From positions 909,501 to 973,500 of the forward strand of contig NC_010337.2 in the NCBI RefSeq assembly GCF_000019165.1: 64,000 nt of DNA, read 5' to 3'. Shown here one piece after another: positions 20,369 to 27,711 of this stretch (the stretch's first letter is position 1; every line of letters begins with the position of its first letter). A model generated the notes under the pieces. It was not told the DNA's origin, did not search any database, and saw only the letters and a program-made list of their open reading frames with translations. This stretch comes from Heliomicrobium modesticaldum Ice1 (GTDB taxonomy: Bacteria > Bacillota > Desulfitobacteriia > Heliobacteriales > Heliobacteriaceae). The translations under genes were made by a program, and so were the position numbers.

Positions 20369-21280
20369 TTACTCGTCCCGAAACGCCGCCACCAGCGCCT
20401 GCAAGGTCGCTTCCGCCTCATCATGGAGCACCTGGCAGGTGCCCACATTGAAGTGACCGCCGCCGCCGTACTTGAGCATGACGGAGCCGATGTTGACAGT
20501 GGAGGACTTGTTGAAGATGGACTTGCCGCAGGTGAAGACGCAGTTGTCCAGCTTGCCCTTGACGATCCAGATGCTGATGTTGACTTCCGGGAACAGGGCG
20601 TAGGGGATGAAGCGGTTGCCCGAGTAGATAGGATCGACGCCGCGCAGGTCCGTGATCAGCACATTCTGCTTAACCGTCGAGTGCGCCTTGACCATCTCTT
20701 TGAACCGTTCCGCCTGTTCAAAGTAGAGCGTCACCCGCTCTTTCACATCGGGATCGTCCATGATCGCCTCGATAGGCTTATGGCGGATCTCATGGGCCAA
20801 CTTCTCCATCAGCTGGTAGTTGCTGATGGTGAAATTGCGGAAACGGCCGAGGCCGGTGCGGGGATCCATGACAAAGGAGAGCAACACCCAGCCTGTCGGG
20901 TTCAAGATCTCATCGATGGTGAACTGGGCCGAATCGGCCTTGTCCACCCCCGCCATGAGGGCGTCAAAATCGGGGCCGAACTTTTCCCGCCCGCCGTAGT
21001 AATCATAGATGACACGGGCACAGGACGGCGCCGGCCGGGACATCCCCTTGTACTGCGCCTTCAAGCTGCCCCGCTCCTCCTCGGAGGAGTGGTGGTCAAA
21101 CCAGAGGCCGCAACCGGGAACATAGGGAACGTTGGCGATGATGTCGTTGTCATTGACCTCAATCAGCCCATCCTGCATGTCCTTGGGATGGACGAATTTG
21201 AAGGAATCGACGAGACCGAGTTCAATCAGCAGCGCCGCGCAGGCCAAACCGTCAAAGTCCGAACGAGTCAGCAGTCGCAT
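20369..21280 (-). CDS. DHH/DHHA1-family phosphoesterase
   Basis: 303 residues. The N-terminal DHH motifs are TRSDFDGLACAALL (metal-binding Asp), GLWFDHHSSE (DHH) and the late DKADSAQF; the C-terminal DHHA1 domain has GGGGHFNVGTCQV. This resembles NrnA/exopolyphosphatase-like enzymes that hydrolyse short oligonucleotides, pAp, cyclic dinucleotides or polyphosphate; the substrate cannot be told from sequence. A GGGGAGATAAG site precedes the ATG. It is not obviously part of an operon. Confidence 0.8.
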   Translation of the reverse strand: MRLLTRSDFDGLACAALLIELGLVDSFKFVHPKDMQDGLIEVNDNDIIANVPYVPGCGLWFDHHSSEEERGSLKAQYKGMSRPAPSCARVIYDYYGGREKFGPDFDALMAGVDKADSAQFTIDEILNPTGWVLLSFVMDPRTGLGRFRNFTISNYQLMEKLAHEIRHKPIEAIMDDPDVKERVTLYFEQAERFKEMVKAHSTVKQNVLITDLRGVDPIYSGNRFIPYALFPEVNISIWIVKGKLDNCVFTCGKSIFNKSSTVNIGSVMLKYGGGGHFNVGTCQVLHDEAEATLQALVAAFRDE

Positions 21281-21341
21281 CTTATCTCCCCGAAAGACCG
21301 GGGATTCACCTCCTAGTAAGCTCCTGGCTCTATTGTAACGG

Positions 21342-21662
21342 CTATTCGATCAAACGGGAAGGCGGAGCATCTTTTTTCAAATCAATCATATGAGTGCCGC
21401 AGGCTAAACAGGGAGCATAGGCGCGGATGATCCGCCCCAGCATGGTGAAGGTCCACTCCGGCCGTGGGATCTCCGTGCCGACAAGCGCCGCCTCCAGCGA
21501 CCTGGCGCAGATGCGGTCCATCGTCGACGTCCCCCCGTTGTAAAAGCCGTTGATCCGCATCCGCGCCAGCGGCCCCACCTCAAAGGGCTCGCCGCTTGCT
21601 GATGTCTCACTTCCGGCGGCCGCCCTGCTTTTTCCGGCAAGGGCGTAAATTGACTCATTTCC
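21342..21662 (-). pseudogene. remnant of a [NiFe]-hydrogenase large subunit (C-terminal end)
   Basis: The minus-strand frame reads SGEPFEVGPLARMRINGFYNG, then MDRICARSLEAALVG, and ends with APCLACGTHMIDLKK. These match the C-terminal third of [NiFe]-hydrogenase large subunits: the EVGPLAR segment and the nickel-binding DPCxxCxxH motif, after which a short peptide is normally cleaved. Here the Asp of DPC is Ala, and 15 residues follow the His. The frame is closed by a TGA at 21663-21665, and the N-terminal catalytic half is missing. No small subunit or maturation gene is nearby. I read it as a decayed fragment. Confidence 0.7.
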
Positions 21663-21882
21663 TCAACGACATACGACAGTGATTTCGAAGGCGGACAGGT
21701 GGAAGATCTTATGCCACTCGCCGTTTTTTTCTTTACCAACCGGTATTTCATCGGTTATACTGAGCATAAGCTCGCGATGCTTACGGATGGACGATACCCT
21801 TCTCGATTGCCACCGGCTAAGGGAAGTGATGGGATGCGGTACCTCCTTAGCACGGGCAAACGAATATCGAGGAGGATTTCTC

Positions 21883-22182
21883 ATGTACCAAGACAAGTAC
21901 CTCACCTGTAAAGAGTGCGGTAGCGAATTCCTGTTCTCGGCTTCCGAGCAAGAATTCTACGCCGAAAAAGGCTTCACCAACGAGCCTGGCCGTTGCGCCA
22001 GCTGCCGGGCTGCCCGCAAAGCCCAGCGTGGCGGCTTTTCCGCCGAACCCCGTCAAGAACGTCAGATGTTCCCCGCCGTCTGCGCCTCCTGCGGCGTCGA
22101 AACCATGGTTCCCTTCCAGCCCCGCGGCGACAAGCCCGTCTACTGCCGCGACTGCTTCAACAACCGTCGCAGCAGCTGGTAA
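21883..22182 (+). CDS. zinc-ribbon protein with three cysteine pairs
   Basis: 99 residues with LTCKECGSEFLFSASEQEFYAEKGF, then RCASCRAAR, CASCGVE and VYCRDCF. This is the widespread small zinc-ribbon family whose first ribbon contains the SEQEFYAEKGF box; similar proteins are common in Clostridia and Chloroflexi and have no proven function. GAGGAGG lies seven bases before the ATG. A strong terminator follows 17 bases after the stop, so it is a single-gene transcript. Confidence 0.82.
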   Translation: MYQDKYLTCKECGSEFLFSASEQEFYAEKGFTNEPGRCASCRAARKAQRGGFSAEPRQERQMFPAVCASCGVETMVPFQPRGDKPVYCRDCFNNRRSSW

Positions 22183-22198
22183 AGGCTTCTGAACATAC

Positions 22199-22232
22199 GA
22201 ACCACCCCAGGCTTGGCCCGGGGTGGTTTTTT
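22199..22232. terminator. terminator after the zinc-ribbon gene
   Basis: AACCACCCCAGGC pairs with GCCCGGGGTGGTT around TTG, followed by TTTT. It reaches the stop of the convergent lipoprotein gene and may serve both. Confidence 0.88.
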
Positions 22233-22767
22233 ACGGCACATCATTATCCAACAAAATCTTGCGGAAGTTCCTCTCGATCTCCGGCGGCGCGTCCCCCGGA
22301 GATTTTTCTTGATCCTCGATCTGCTTGATCTGCTTGAACAGTTTTTTATCGGTGGTGACATGGATCCGGTAGTTCTTGTAAGACTGGCGGATCTTCTGGT
22401 CGATGGCCGCGCGGATGCTTCTCAGGCGCAGGCGGTCAAAACCGCTCACCTTGGCGCCGACGGCGATGTCGTTGCCGATGACGAAGGCCGTCGCATCGTC
22501 GACCCCTTGCACCGACTTGGCGACGCCTTTGATGTCCCGGGCCAGCACCGGATCCATCCGGGAAGGCAGCTCTTTCAGATCACTGTTTTTCGCCGCGGAC
22601 TTGCCGGCGGCGCAGCCGCCAGCAAGCAGGGCGAGGGCCAAAATAAAGGCCGCGAAAAGGGAGGCTCTGCCGATGGATCGCGATTGTCGACGATTCCTTC
22701 TCTGTCCCATCAGGGACAGTCCCAACCGTTTCGACTTCGAAAATCGCCCTTTGTCAACGAACTGCAT
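22231..22767 (-). CDS. YhcN/YlaJ-family sporulation lipoprotein
   Basis: About 178 residues. A basic N-terminal stretch is followed by a hydrophobic segment and the lipobox LLAGGC, then a single YhcN-like domain (VARDIKGVAKSVQGVDDATAFVIGNDIAVGAKV). The family is found in the inner spore membrane and is a regular partner of spoVA operons. I chose ATG 22767 because GAGGGG lies 10 bases upstream; ATG 22710 would give a more usual signal-peptide length but has a weak site. It is the last gene of the spoVA cassette. Confidence 0.78.
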   Translation of the reverse strand: MQFVDKGRFSKSKRLGLSLMGQRRNRRQSRSIGRASLFAAFILALALLAGGCAAGKSAAKNSDLKELPSRMDPVLARDIKGVAKSVQGVDDATAFVIGNDIAVGAKVSGFDRLRLRSIRAAIDQKIRQSYKNYRIHVTTDKKLFKQIKQIEDQEKSPGDAPPEIERNFRKILLDNDVP

Positions 22768-22870
22768 CGATTTCAAACCCCTCTTCGCGCTCTCAGCGAC
22801 TGCACAAGCGCAATGGACTATCATGGTCACCCTGAACTATCGTCACCCCATCACCTGACCGCTCTGCTCT

Positions 22871-23224
22871 CTACCCCTTCGGCCTGGCGATCAAGGAGGC
22901 GATAAAACCGAAGATGATGGCCGCCGAGATGCCGGCGCTGGTCACCTCAAAGATCCCCGTCAGGATCCCGATCAGCCCTGTCGACTTCGCTTCCGCCATC
23001 GCCCCGTGCACCAAAGCGTTGCCGAAGCTGGTGATCGGGACCGTCGCCCCGGCGCCGGCGAAGTCGATGAGCGGTTCATAAAGTCCCAGACCGTCCAAAA
23101 TCGCGCCGGAGACGACGAGGAGGGTCATCGTATGGGCCGGTGTCAGTTTGGCCACATCGAAGAGCAGCTGCCCGATGACGCAAATCAGCCCACCGACAAC
23201 GAAAGCCCAAAAGTAGATTTCCAT
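22871..23224 (-). CDS. spoVAEb: SpoVAE (SpoVAEb-type) membrane protein
   Basis: 117 residues, strongly hydrophobic, with about four membrane segments. It carries the conserved [24 protein letters not shown] stretch, with FGxxLxxGA-type wording shared by SpoVAC and SpoVAEb. SpoVA proteins form the channel that moves Ca-dipicolinic acid into the forespore and out during germination. It comes 100 bases after spoVAD. A GGAGGGGAGC site precedes the ATG. Confidence 0.9.
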   Translation of the reverse strand: MEIYFWAFVVGGLICVIGQLLFDVAKLTPAHTMTLLVVSGAILDGLGLYEPLIDFAGAGATVPITSFGNALVHGAMAEAKSTGLIGILTGIFEVTSAGISAAIIFGFIASLIARPKG

Positions 23225-23324
23225 CGCTCCAGCTCCCCTCCGTTACAGGCCCTATCCCCATTCGGATCAGCTCATGCGCAGGACAGCGCCACATTCGCGC
23301 TGCTGCAATTCGTCCTTGACCGGC

Positions 23325-24335
23325 TTACCCCCGCTCAATCGCCACGGCATGGGCGATACAGGGAATGGAGTCGTTCTGCTGGTAGGTGATCGGCGACAGC
23401 AAGGCACCGGTGGCAACGATCAGGATCTTGCGCAGCTCACCCTGCTTCATCCGATTCAGAAGGTGCCCATAGGTGACGGTAGCCGAGCAACCGCAGCCGC
23501 TCCCGCCGGCGATCACCTCTTCCTGCCGGTCCAGGTCGTAGATGAGAAGGCCGCAGTCGACAAACTTCTCTTCCGGGAGAGCCATACCGTGCTTGGCGAA
23601 AAGATCCTTGGCGATGTGGTGGCCCACCTTGCCCAGGTCGCCCGTGGCGATCAGATCGTACTCCTCATGGAAGATGCCAAAGTCCCGGAAGTGGGCCGTG
23701 ATCGTGTCCACCGCCGCCGGCGCCATGGCCGCCCCCATGTTGAAGGGGTCGGTGATGCCCATATCGACGATGCGCCCAATCGTAGCCCCCGTCACGCGAG
23801 GCCCCTTCCCTTCCGGCGCGACGACCGCCACACCGGCGCCAGTGACGGTCCATTGGGCTGTCGGCGGTTTCTGACCGCCGTACTCGGTAGGGTAGCGGAA
23901 CTGCTTTTCTGCCGTCGCATTGTGGCTGGAGGTGCCGCAGAGGACGTAGCGCCCGGCGCGGCTGTTGACGAGCAACGAGGCCAAGGCCAAACCCTCCATG
24001 GAAGTGGCGCAGGCGCCGAAGAGCCCCAGGTAAGGCACGGCCATGGTACGGGCGGCAAAGCTGCTGGCCGTGATCTGGTTCATCAGATCGCCGCAGAGAA
24101 AAAAGTCGATGTCTTTTTTCTCTAACCCCGCTTTGCCGATGGCTACCTCGCAGGCTTCTTCCAGGAGCTTGCGCTCGGCTTTTTCAAAACTGGCCTGTCC
24201 CAGCCAGAGATCGCCATGGAGCAGGTCAAAATCCTTAGACAGCGGCCCCCGGGCTTCAAAAGGTCCGCCAACAGCGGCGCTGGCTACGATGACGGGCTTG
24301 TTGTCGAAGCGCCAACTCTGATGTCCCTGCTGCAT
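23325..24335 (-). CDS. spoVAD: SpoVAD, dipicolinic-acid binding spore protein
   Basis: 336 residues with a thiolase-like fold. Family marks include NKPVIVASAAVGGPFEARG, GDLMNQITASSFAAR, GLFGACATSMEGLALAS, SGCGCSATVTYGHLL. It is a soluble subunit of the SpoVA channel that binds dipicolinic acid. It starts two bases after the spoVAC stop, so the two are cotranscribed. Confidence 0.93.
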   Translation of the reverse strand: MQQGHQSWRFDNKPVIVASAAVGGPFEARGPLSKDFDLLHGDLWLGQASFEKAERKLLEEACEVAIGKAGLEKKDIDFFLCGDLMNQITASSFAARTMAVPYLGLFGACATSMEGLALASLLVNSRAGRYVLCGTSSHNATAEKQFRYPTEYGGQKPPTAQWTVTGAGVAVVAPEGKGPRVTGATIGRIVDMGITDPFNMGAAMAPAAVDTITAHFRDFGIFHEEYDLIATGDLGKVGHHIAKDLFAKHGMALPEEKFVDCGLLIYDLDRQEEVIAGGSGCGCSATVTYGHLLNRMKQGELRKILIVATGALLSPITYQQNDSIPCIAHAVAIERG

Positions 24336-24336
24336 G

Positions 24337-24816
24337 CTACCCGATCCCAGCCATGCCGAGCAGCGTCCTGATCAGCGCCACCACGAAGGCCGCGACGACA
24401 CCGAAGACGATGACCGGCCCGGCCAATTTGAACATCTTGCCGCCCACGCCCAGCACATACCCCTCGGTCCGGTGCTCGATGGCGGCCGAAGCCATCGCGT
24501 TGGCGAAACCGGTCACCGGCACAGCCGTCCCTGCGCCGGCGCGTTGGGCGATGTGATCGTAGACGCCGAGGGACGTGAGCAGGACGGCAAGCAGGATCAT
24601 GATCGCCACCGTCGGATTGCCGGCTGTCTTCTCGTTGAAGTTGAAGTGCCAGAGGAAAAAGTTTTGGATGACTTGGCCAAGCAGGCAGATCGACCCGCCG
24701 ACGAAAAAAGCCCAGAGGCAGTTCTTCAACACAGGCCGTTTCGGCTCCCGAAGCTTGGAAAAATCATGGTACTCCTGCTGGATTGGCGTCAGGTTCTTCT
24801 TTTTTTTGTTGGACAA
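24337..24816 (-). CDS. spoVAC: SpoVAC membrane channel protein
   Basis: 159 residues with a basic N-terminus (NKKKKNLTPIQQEYHDFSKLREPKRP) and four or so membrane segments. The conserved GTAVPVTGFANAMASAAIEHRTEG stretch parallels the one in SpoVAEb. In Bacillus SpoVAC acts as a mechanosensitive part of the dipicolinate channel. I chose TTG 24816 (TTG TCC AAC) because GGAGGGAGG lies eight bases upstream; the TTG at 24837 overlaps that site. Confidence 0.92.
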   Translation of the reverse strand: MSNKKKKNLTPIQQEYHDFSKLREPKRPVLKNCLWAFFVGGSICLLGQVIQNFFLWHFNFNEKTAGNPTVAIMILLAVLLTSLGVYDHIAQRAGAGTAVPVTGFANAMASAAIEHRTEGYVLGVGGKMFKLAGPVIVFGVVAAFVVALIRTLLGMAGIG

Positions 24817-24854
24817 AGACGGTTCCTCCCTCCGCAAAAGTGTTCCCCTCGGCG

Positions 24855-24922
24855 CTCAGCGTCAGCGTTCAGCTTCGGCGCTTCAGCAGCGGCTTCAACT
24901 TCAGCGCTTCAGCAGCGGCGCC
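24855..24922. repeat. short direct repeats spanning the end of the DUF421 gene
   Basis: CGCTTCAGCAGCGGC occurs twice, 27-28 bases apart, with shorter related words beside it. The copy at the right contains the last codons (APLLKR, stop) of the DUF421 gene, so the gene's 3' end has been duplicated into the gap before spoVAC. Confidence 0.75.
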
Positions 24923-25761
24923 AAATCGACGACCATCTCCGCGATAAGGCCCGCCGCCTCCGTATACATCTGCTTCGCCGACGGGTCCTTCGTAGCCAGG
25001 GCGTAGAGCTCACAGTCGGCCTGGGCCTTTTTCAGGTTCACGAAGAGCAGCTCCTTCGTCTTTGGCTGAGGGAGATGGACGGCATCATCAAAGAGGTCCA
25101 CATACAGCTGGCCCACCGAATCGACCTGGGCAAGGAAGACATTCTCCGGCGCCACGCCGATCTTCTCCAACTCCTCATGGAGCCAGCGTCGGTTGAGTCC
25201 CATGGCCGTCAGCGGCTCATCCATCATGATGCCGTCCATGATCACCGTCTGGGGGACGCTCTCATGGCCCACCTTCAACTCCAATGTCGACGCCGTGACG
25301 GGTCGCTTGTCCTTCTTGAGAAAGACGCTCAACTCACCATCCGGTTCGAGCATGGCAAACTCTACGTCGGCGAAGTTGAAGACCTTTTTTCGCCGCAACT
25401 GGCTCAGGAGGTCCTCGGCGCTCATGGGGATCTCGAGCAACTTGTCGTCAAGGACCTTCCCATGGTTGATCAGCACCGTCTCCTTGCCCTGCACCAGATC
25501 GCGCACCGTCTTGAATTTGATGGACAGGTAAAAAAGGGCGATGGGAAAACCGATCCAGACGACGAGTGGCGGGAGGGCGCTCGCCAGGCTGCCGGCCAGG
25601 TTGAGAGACAAGGCGCCGGCGACGACGCCGATCGCAACGACGGTGATCCGGTCGAAGAGGGTCAACTGTGCCAGTTGCCGCTTGCCGAGCCACCGGGCGC
25701 CTGCAAAGACGAGCAGGTAGACGGCTGTAGCGCGGATAAAGGCGATGGTCCATTCAGGCAT
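24901..25761 (-). CDS. DUF421 (YetF-family) membrane protein of the spoVA cassette
   Basis: 286 residues: three N-terminal membrane segments (WTIAFIRATAVYLLVFAGARWLGKRQLAQLTLFDRI is typical of DUF421) and a soluble C-terminal domain of two similar halves. The last 70 residues (LLFVNLKKAQADCELYALATKDPSAKQMYTEAAG and on) look like a degenerate DUF1657 module fused to the end. YetF-type proteins with DUF1657 occur in the mobile spoVA cassettes of Bacillus, linked to wet-heat resistance and nutrient germination of spores. AAGGAG precedes the ATG. Confidence 0.85.
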   Translation of the reverse strand: MPEWTIAFIRATAVYLLVFAGARWLGKRQLAQLTLFDRITVVAIGVVAGALSLNLAGSLASALPPLVVWIGFPIALFYLSIKFKTVRDLVQGKETVLINHGKVLDDKLLEIPMSAEDLLSQLRRKKVFNFADVEFAMLEPDGELSVFLKKDKRPVTASTLELKVGHESVPQTVIMDGIMMDEPLTAMGLNRRWLHEELEKIGVAPENVFLAQVDSVGQLYVDLFDDAVHLPQPKTKELLFVNLKKAQADCELYALATKDPSAKQMYTEAAGLIAEMVVDLAPLLKR

Positions 25762-25789
25762 GGGATAAACTCCTTATTCACAATCAGCG

Positions 25790-25996
25790 TTAAAGCCCCT
25801 TGTACTGAGGTTCTTCATACTCCAACACCTGCAAACGCTTTTCTATCCCGTCGATCACCCGGTCCAGCCGTTGCAGGTTCTCTGTATAGGCCCGCTTGGC
25901 TTCGACGTTCTCCTCGACGGCGGCGAAGCTTTCGAGCGTGGAACGCGCCCCTTTCAAGCTGGCCAGCGTCTGTTTGACCTGCCCGCTTACCGTCAC
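25790..25996 (-). CDS. DUF1657 protein, copy A
   Basis: 68 residues, all alpha-helical, starting TVSGQVKQTLASLKGA and ending EEPQYKGL. DUF1657 proteins accompany spoVA genes in mobile heat-resistance cassettes; their job is not known. I chose GTG 25996 because GGGAGGTGG lies directly upstream and because it gives the same length as copy B. The stop is 29 bases before the DUF421 gene, so they share a transcript. Confidence 0.85.
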   Translation of the reverse strand: MTVSGQVKQTLASLKGARSTLESFAAVEENVEAKRAYTENLQRLDRVIDGIEKRLQVLEYEEPQYKGL

Positions 25997-26249
25997 GGGA
26001 GCCACCTCCCTCATCGTCCATCGATCGGTTAGACCCCATCCAAAGCCGCTTCCCGGCATTCGCTCGCCTGCGCCAGTGCCAAAGCCCTATTCCAAGCCGC
26101 TTCCCGGCTCCACCAAAGCCTAAAATCAGCGGCAACATCTGCGCCGCTCCCGAAGATGCCTGATCTACGCTCTATATGATGCGGACCGGATCATCCGATC
26201 CGGCCCGAACGCGCATAGATGTCCCACAGGGACAGAAGAACCGATCGGG

Positions 26250-26456
26250 CTAAAAACCCTTGTACTGAGGTTCTTCTTTTTCAATTTCTTTCACCCTCGG
26301 TTCGAGGGAATTGACGATCTGCTGCGCCTGCTGGGACGCAGTGGTATAGAGGTTTTTAGCGTTCTGATCCTGCGTCTGAATGGCGAACTGCTCCAGACTG
26401 CCGACAGCGCTTTTCAGCCCGGCGATAGTCTGTTTGAGTTGTTGCGATACCGTCAT
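26250..26456 (-). CDS. DUF1657 protein, copy B
   Basis: 68 residues, starting TVSQQLKQTIAGLKSAVGSLEQF and ending KEEPQYKGF; same length and ends as copy A but with different middle residues, so an old duplication. GGGAGGAG precedes the ATG at 26456. The 253 bases between copies A and B contain degenerate direct repeats (AAGCCGCTTCCCGGC twice near 26042-26108) and no gene. This is the first gene of the spoVA cassette; a forespore (sigma-G) promoter would be expected upstream, but I cannot identify one with confidence. Confidence 0.85.
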   Translation of the reverse strand: MTVSQQLKQTIAGLKSAVGSLEQFAIQTQDQNAKNLYTTASQQAQQIVNSLEPRVKEIEKEEPQYKGF

Positions 26457-26607
26457 GCTGTACTCCTCCCGTGCAAAGCGTTCCCTCTTCACAGGTAGAG
26501 TAGGTTTTTCAAAAGAAAAATATGTACACCCTCGATCTGCCAATCCTTTCATTCGCAGAAGTAGGCCCACCATCAAAGCCTACCCTCCACAAGATAGAAG
26601 CGTCCGC

Positions 26608-26690
26608 AGCTGCAGCCTCCATCACCAGCTCGCAGCTGCAGCCTCCATCACCAGCTCGCAGCTGCAGCCTCTATCACCGGTCTGCAGCTG
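26608..26690. repeat. 26-bp tandem repeat at the ferredoxin gene 3' end, three copies
   Basis: GCAGCTGCAGCCTCCATCAC plus CAGCTC repeats about three times. The right-hand copy encodes the last residues of the ferredoxin (DDAAADR and stop) and the others extend beyond the stop. Confidence 0.85.
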
Positions 26691-26901
26691 CGTCGTCTTC
26701 GCCGGCGCCGACCTTCTGAATCGCGCCGACAGGGCAGCAATCGACGCAGATCCCGCAGCCCGGGCAGAGATCCTCCTCGATCGTAAAGGCTCTCCCTTTT
26801 CCCGGTGCGTCCAGGGCGTCCCAAGAGCAGATATCGAGACAAAAGCCGCAGCGGATACAGTGCTTTTCGATGCGGTAAAATTGGGAGACCTTGTTGTTCA
26901 T
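26674..26901 (-). CDS. 2[4Fe-4S] ferredoxin-like protein
   Basis: 75 residues with two cluster motifs: CIRCGFCLDIC and CPGCGICVDCCPVGAI, i.e. CxxCxxCxxxC twice. Only the second has the usual Pro after the last Cys. The two motifs are about 25 residues apart, longer than in clostridial ferredoxin. A low-potential electron carrier is likely; the partner is unknown. I chose ATG 26901 because GAGGAAAG lies five bases upstream. Its C-terminus is cut into a tandem repeat. Confidence 0.82.
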   Translation of the reverse strand: MNNKVSQFYRIEKHCIRCGFCLDICSWDALDAPGKGRAFTIEEDLCPGCGICVDCCPVGAIQKVGAGEDDAAADR

Positions 26902-26934
26902 GACATCTTTCCTCATTTCGTATTAAAATATATC

Positions 26935-26963
26935 TTGACGTTACTTGGCATGGTTGGTACAAT
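26935..26963 (+). promoter_or_regulatory. sigma-A type promoter of the AbrB-type gene
   Basis: TTGACG (26935-26940) and TACAAT (26958-26963) are separated by 17 bases, about 50 bases before the start codon. It overlaps the upstream region of the divergent ferredoxin gene. Confidence 0.75.
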
Positions 26964-27013
26964 CAGGGTGTAGAAAGTTGTCGAATAACGTCGAGCAAAA
27001 GGAGTCAAGTGAC

Positions 27014-27265
27014 ATGAAGTCAACTGGGATTGTACGCAAAGTAGACGAACTGGGCCGTGTTGTGATTCCGATTGAGCTGCGCCGGACAATGGGCATCGAC
27101 GAAAAGGATCCCCTCGAGATCTACGTGGATGCCGAGAAGATCATCCTGAAGAAATATGAACCGGCCTGCATCTTCTGCGGAAGCGCCATCGATGTGCAGA
27201 ACTTCCGCAACAAGATCGTCTGCAAGGAATGCGCCGTCTCCATGGCCCAGAACGCCGCCGGCTGA
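27014..27265 (+). CDS. AbrB/SpoVT-family transition-state regulator with C-terminal zinc-ribbon-like cysteines
   Basis: 83 residues. The swapped-hairpin AbrB DNA-binding domain is typical (KSTGIVRKVDELGRVVIPIELRRTMGI). The C-terminal half has CIFCGS and CKEC, two Cys pairs that could bind zinc, as in AbrB proteins of Clostridia. Relatives repress post-exponential genes or act in spore development; the targets here are unknown. AAAAGGAG precedes the ATG. The stop is followed by a long tandem array and then a terminator. Confidence 0.87.
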   Translation: MKSTGIVRKVDELGRVVIPIELRRTMGIDEKDPLEIYVDAEKIILKKYEPACIFCGSAIDVQNFRNKIVCKECAVSMAQNAAG

Positions 27266-27275
27266 ACCCCGATCG

Positions 27276-27457
27276 CATCAACCGAACTGCAATCGCATCA
27301 ACCGACTGCAATCGCGTCAACCGAACTGCAATCGCATCAACCGACTGCAATCGCGTCAACCGAACTGCAATCGCGTCAACCGAACTGCAATCGCGTCAAC
27401 CGAACTGCAATCGCGTCAACCGAACTGCAATCGCATCAACCGAACTGCAATCGCATC
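27276..27457. repeat. 19-20-bp tandem array between the AbrB-type stop codon and its terminator
   Basis: About nine copies of AACCGAACTGCAATCGCRTC; some copies lack one A and are 19 bp. The only other variable site is G/A in GCGTC/GCATC. The word AACCGAA of the unit is also the base of the terminator stem that follows, so the array is a serial copy of the terminator's left arm. There are no spacers, so it is not CRISPR. Confidence 0.93.
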
Positions 27458-27498
27458 AACCGAACCGCGACTCTTGAAGACGCGCGGTTCGGTTTTTT
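27458..27498 (+). terminator. terminator of the AbrB-type gene
   Basis: AACCGAACCGCG pairs with CGCGGTTCGGTT around a loop of about 13 bases and is followed by TTTTT. The transcript would include the whole tandem array as its 3' UTR. Confidence 0.88.
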
Positions 27499-27711
27499 TA
27501 CTTCAGGCAAATCGCCGTCTTTGATCAGGAAAGCAACGCCGTTTCGCCTGCCTACCAAGATTATTGCTATAATAAACTAAAGCAACGTCCCGACTTGCTC
27601 TGCCTGTGGTCATGTCTTGGAGGCGGGTACGGGCAACCGTCTCGTCACGGGTCGATGATGCAGGAATTTCAACATAGGAATATTTTTCTATGGAGAAAGG
27701 AACGGTTGTCC

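Noticed and set aside
21663-21905. An 80-codon minus-strand frame upstream of the hydrogenase remnant
   Set aside because: It overlaps the promoter and start of the zinc-ribbon gene, has no recognisable wording, and lacks a ribosome site.
27276-27457. CRISPR-like array
   Set aside because: The units abut without spacers and vary by single bases, which is a plain tandem repeat.
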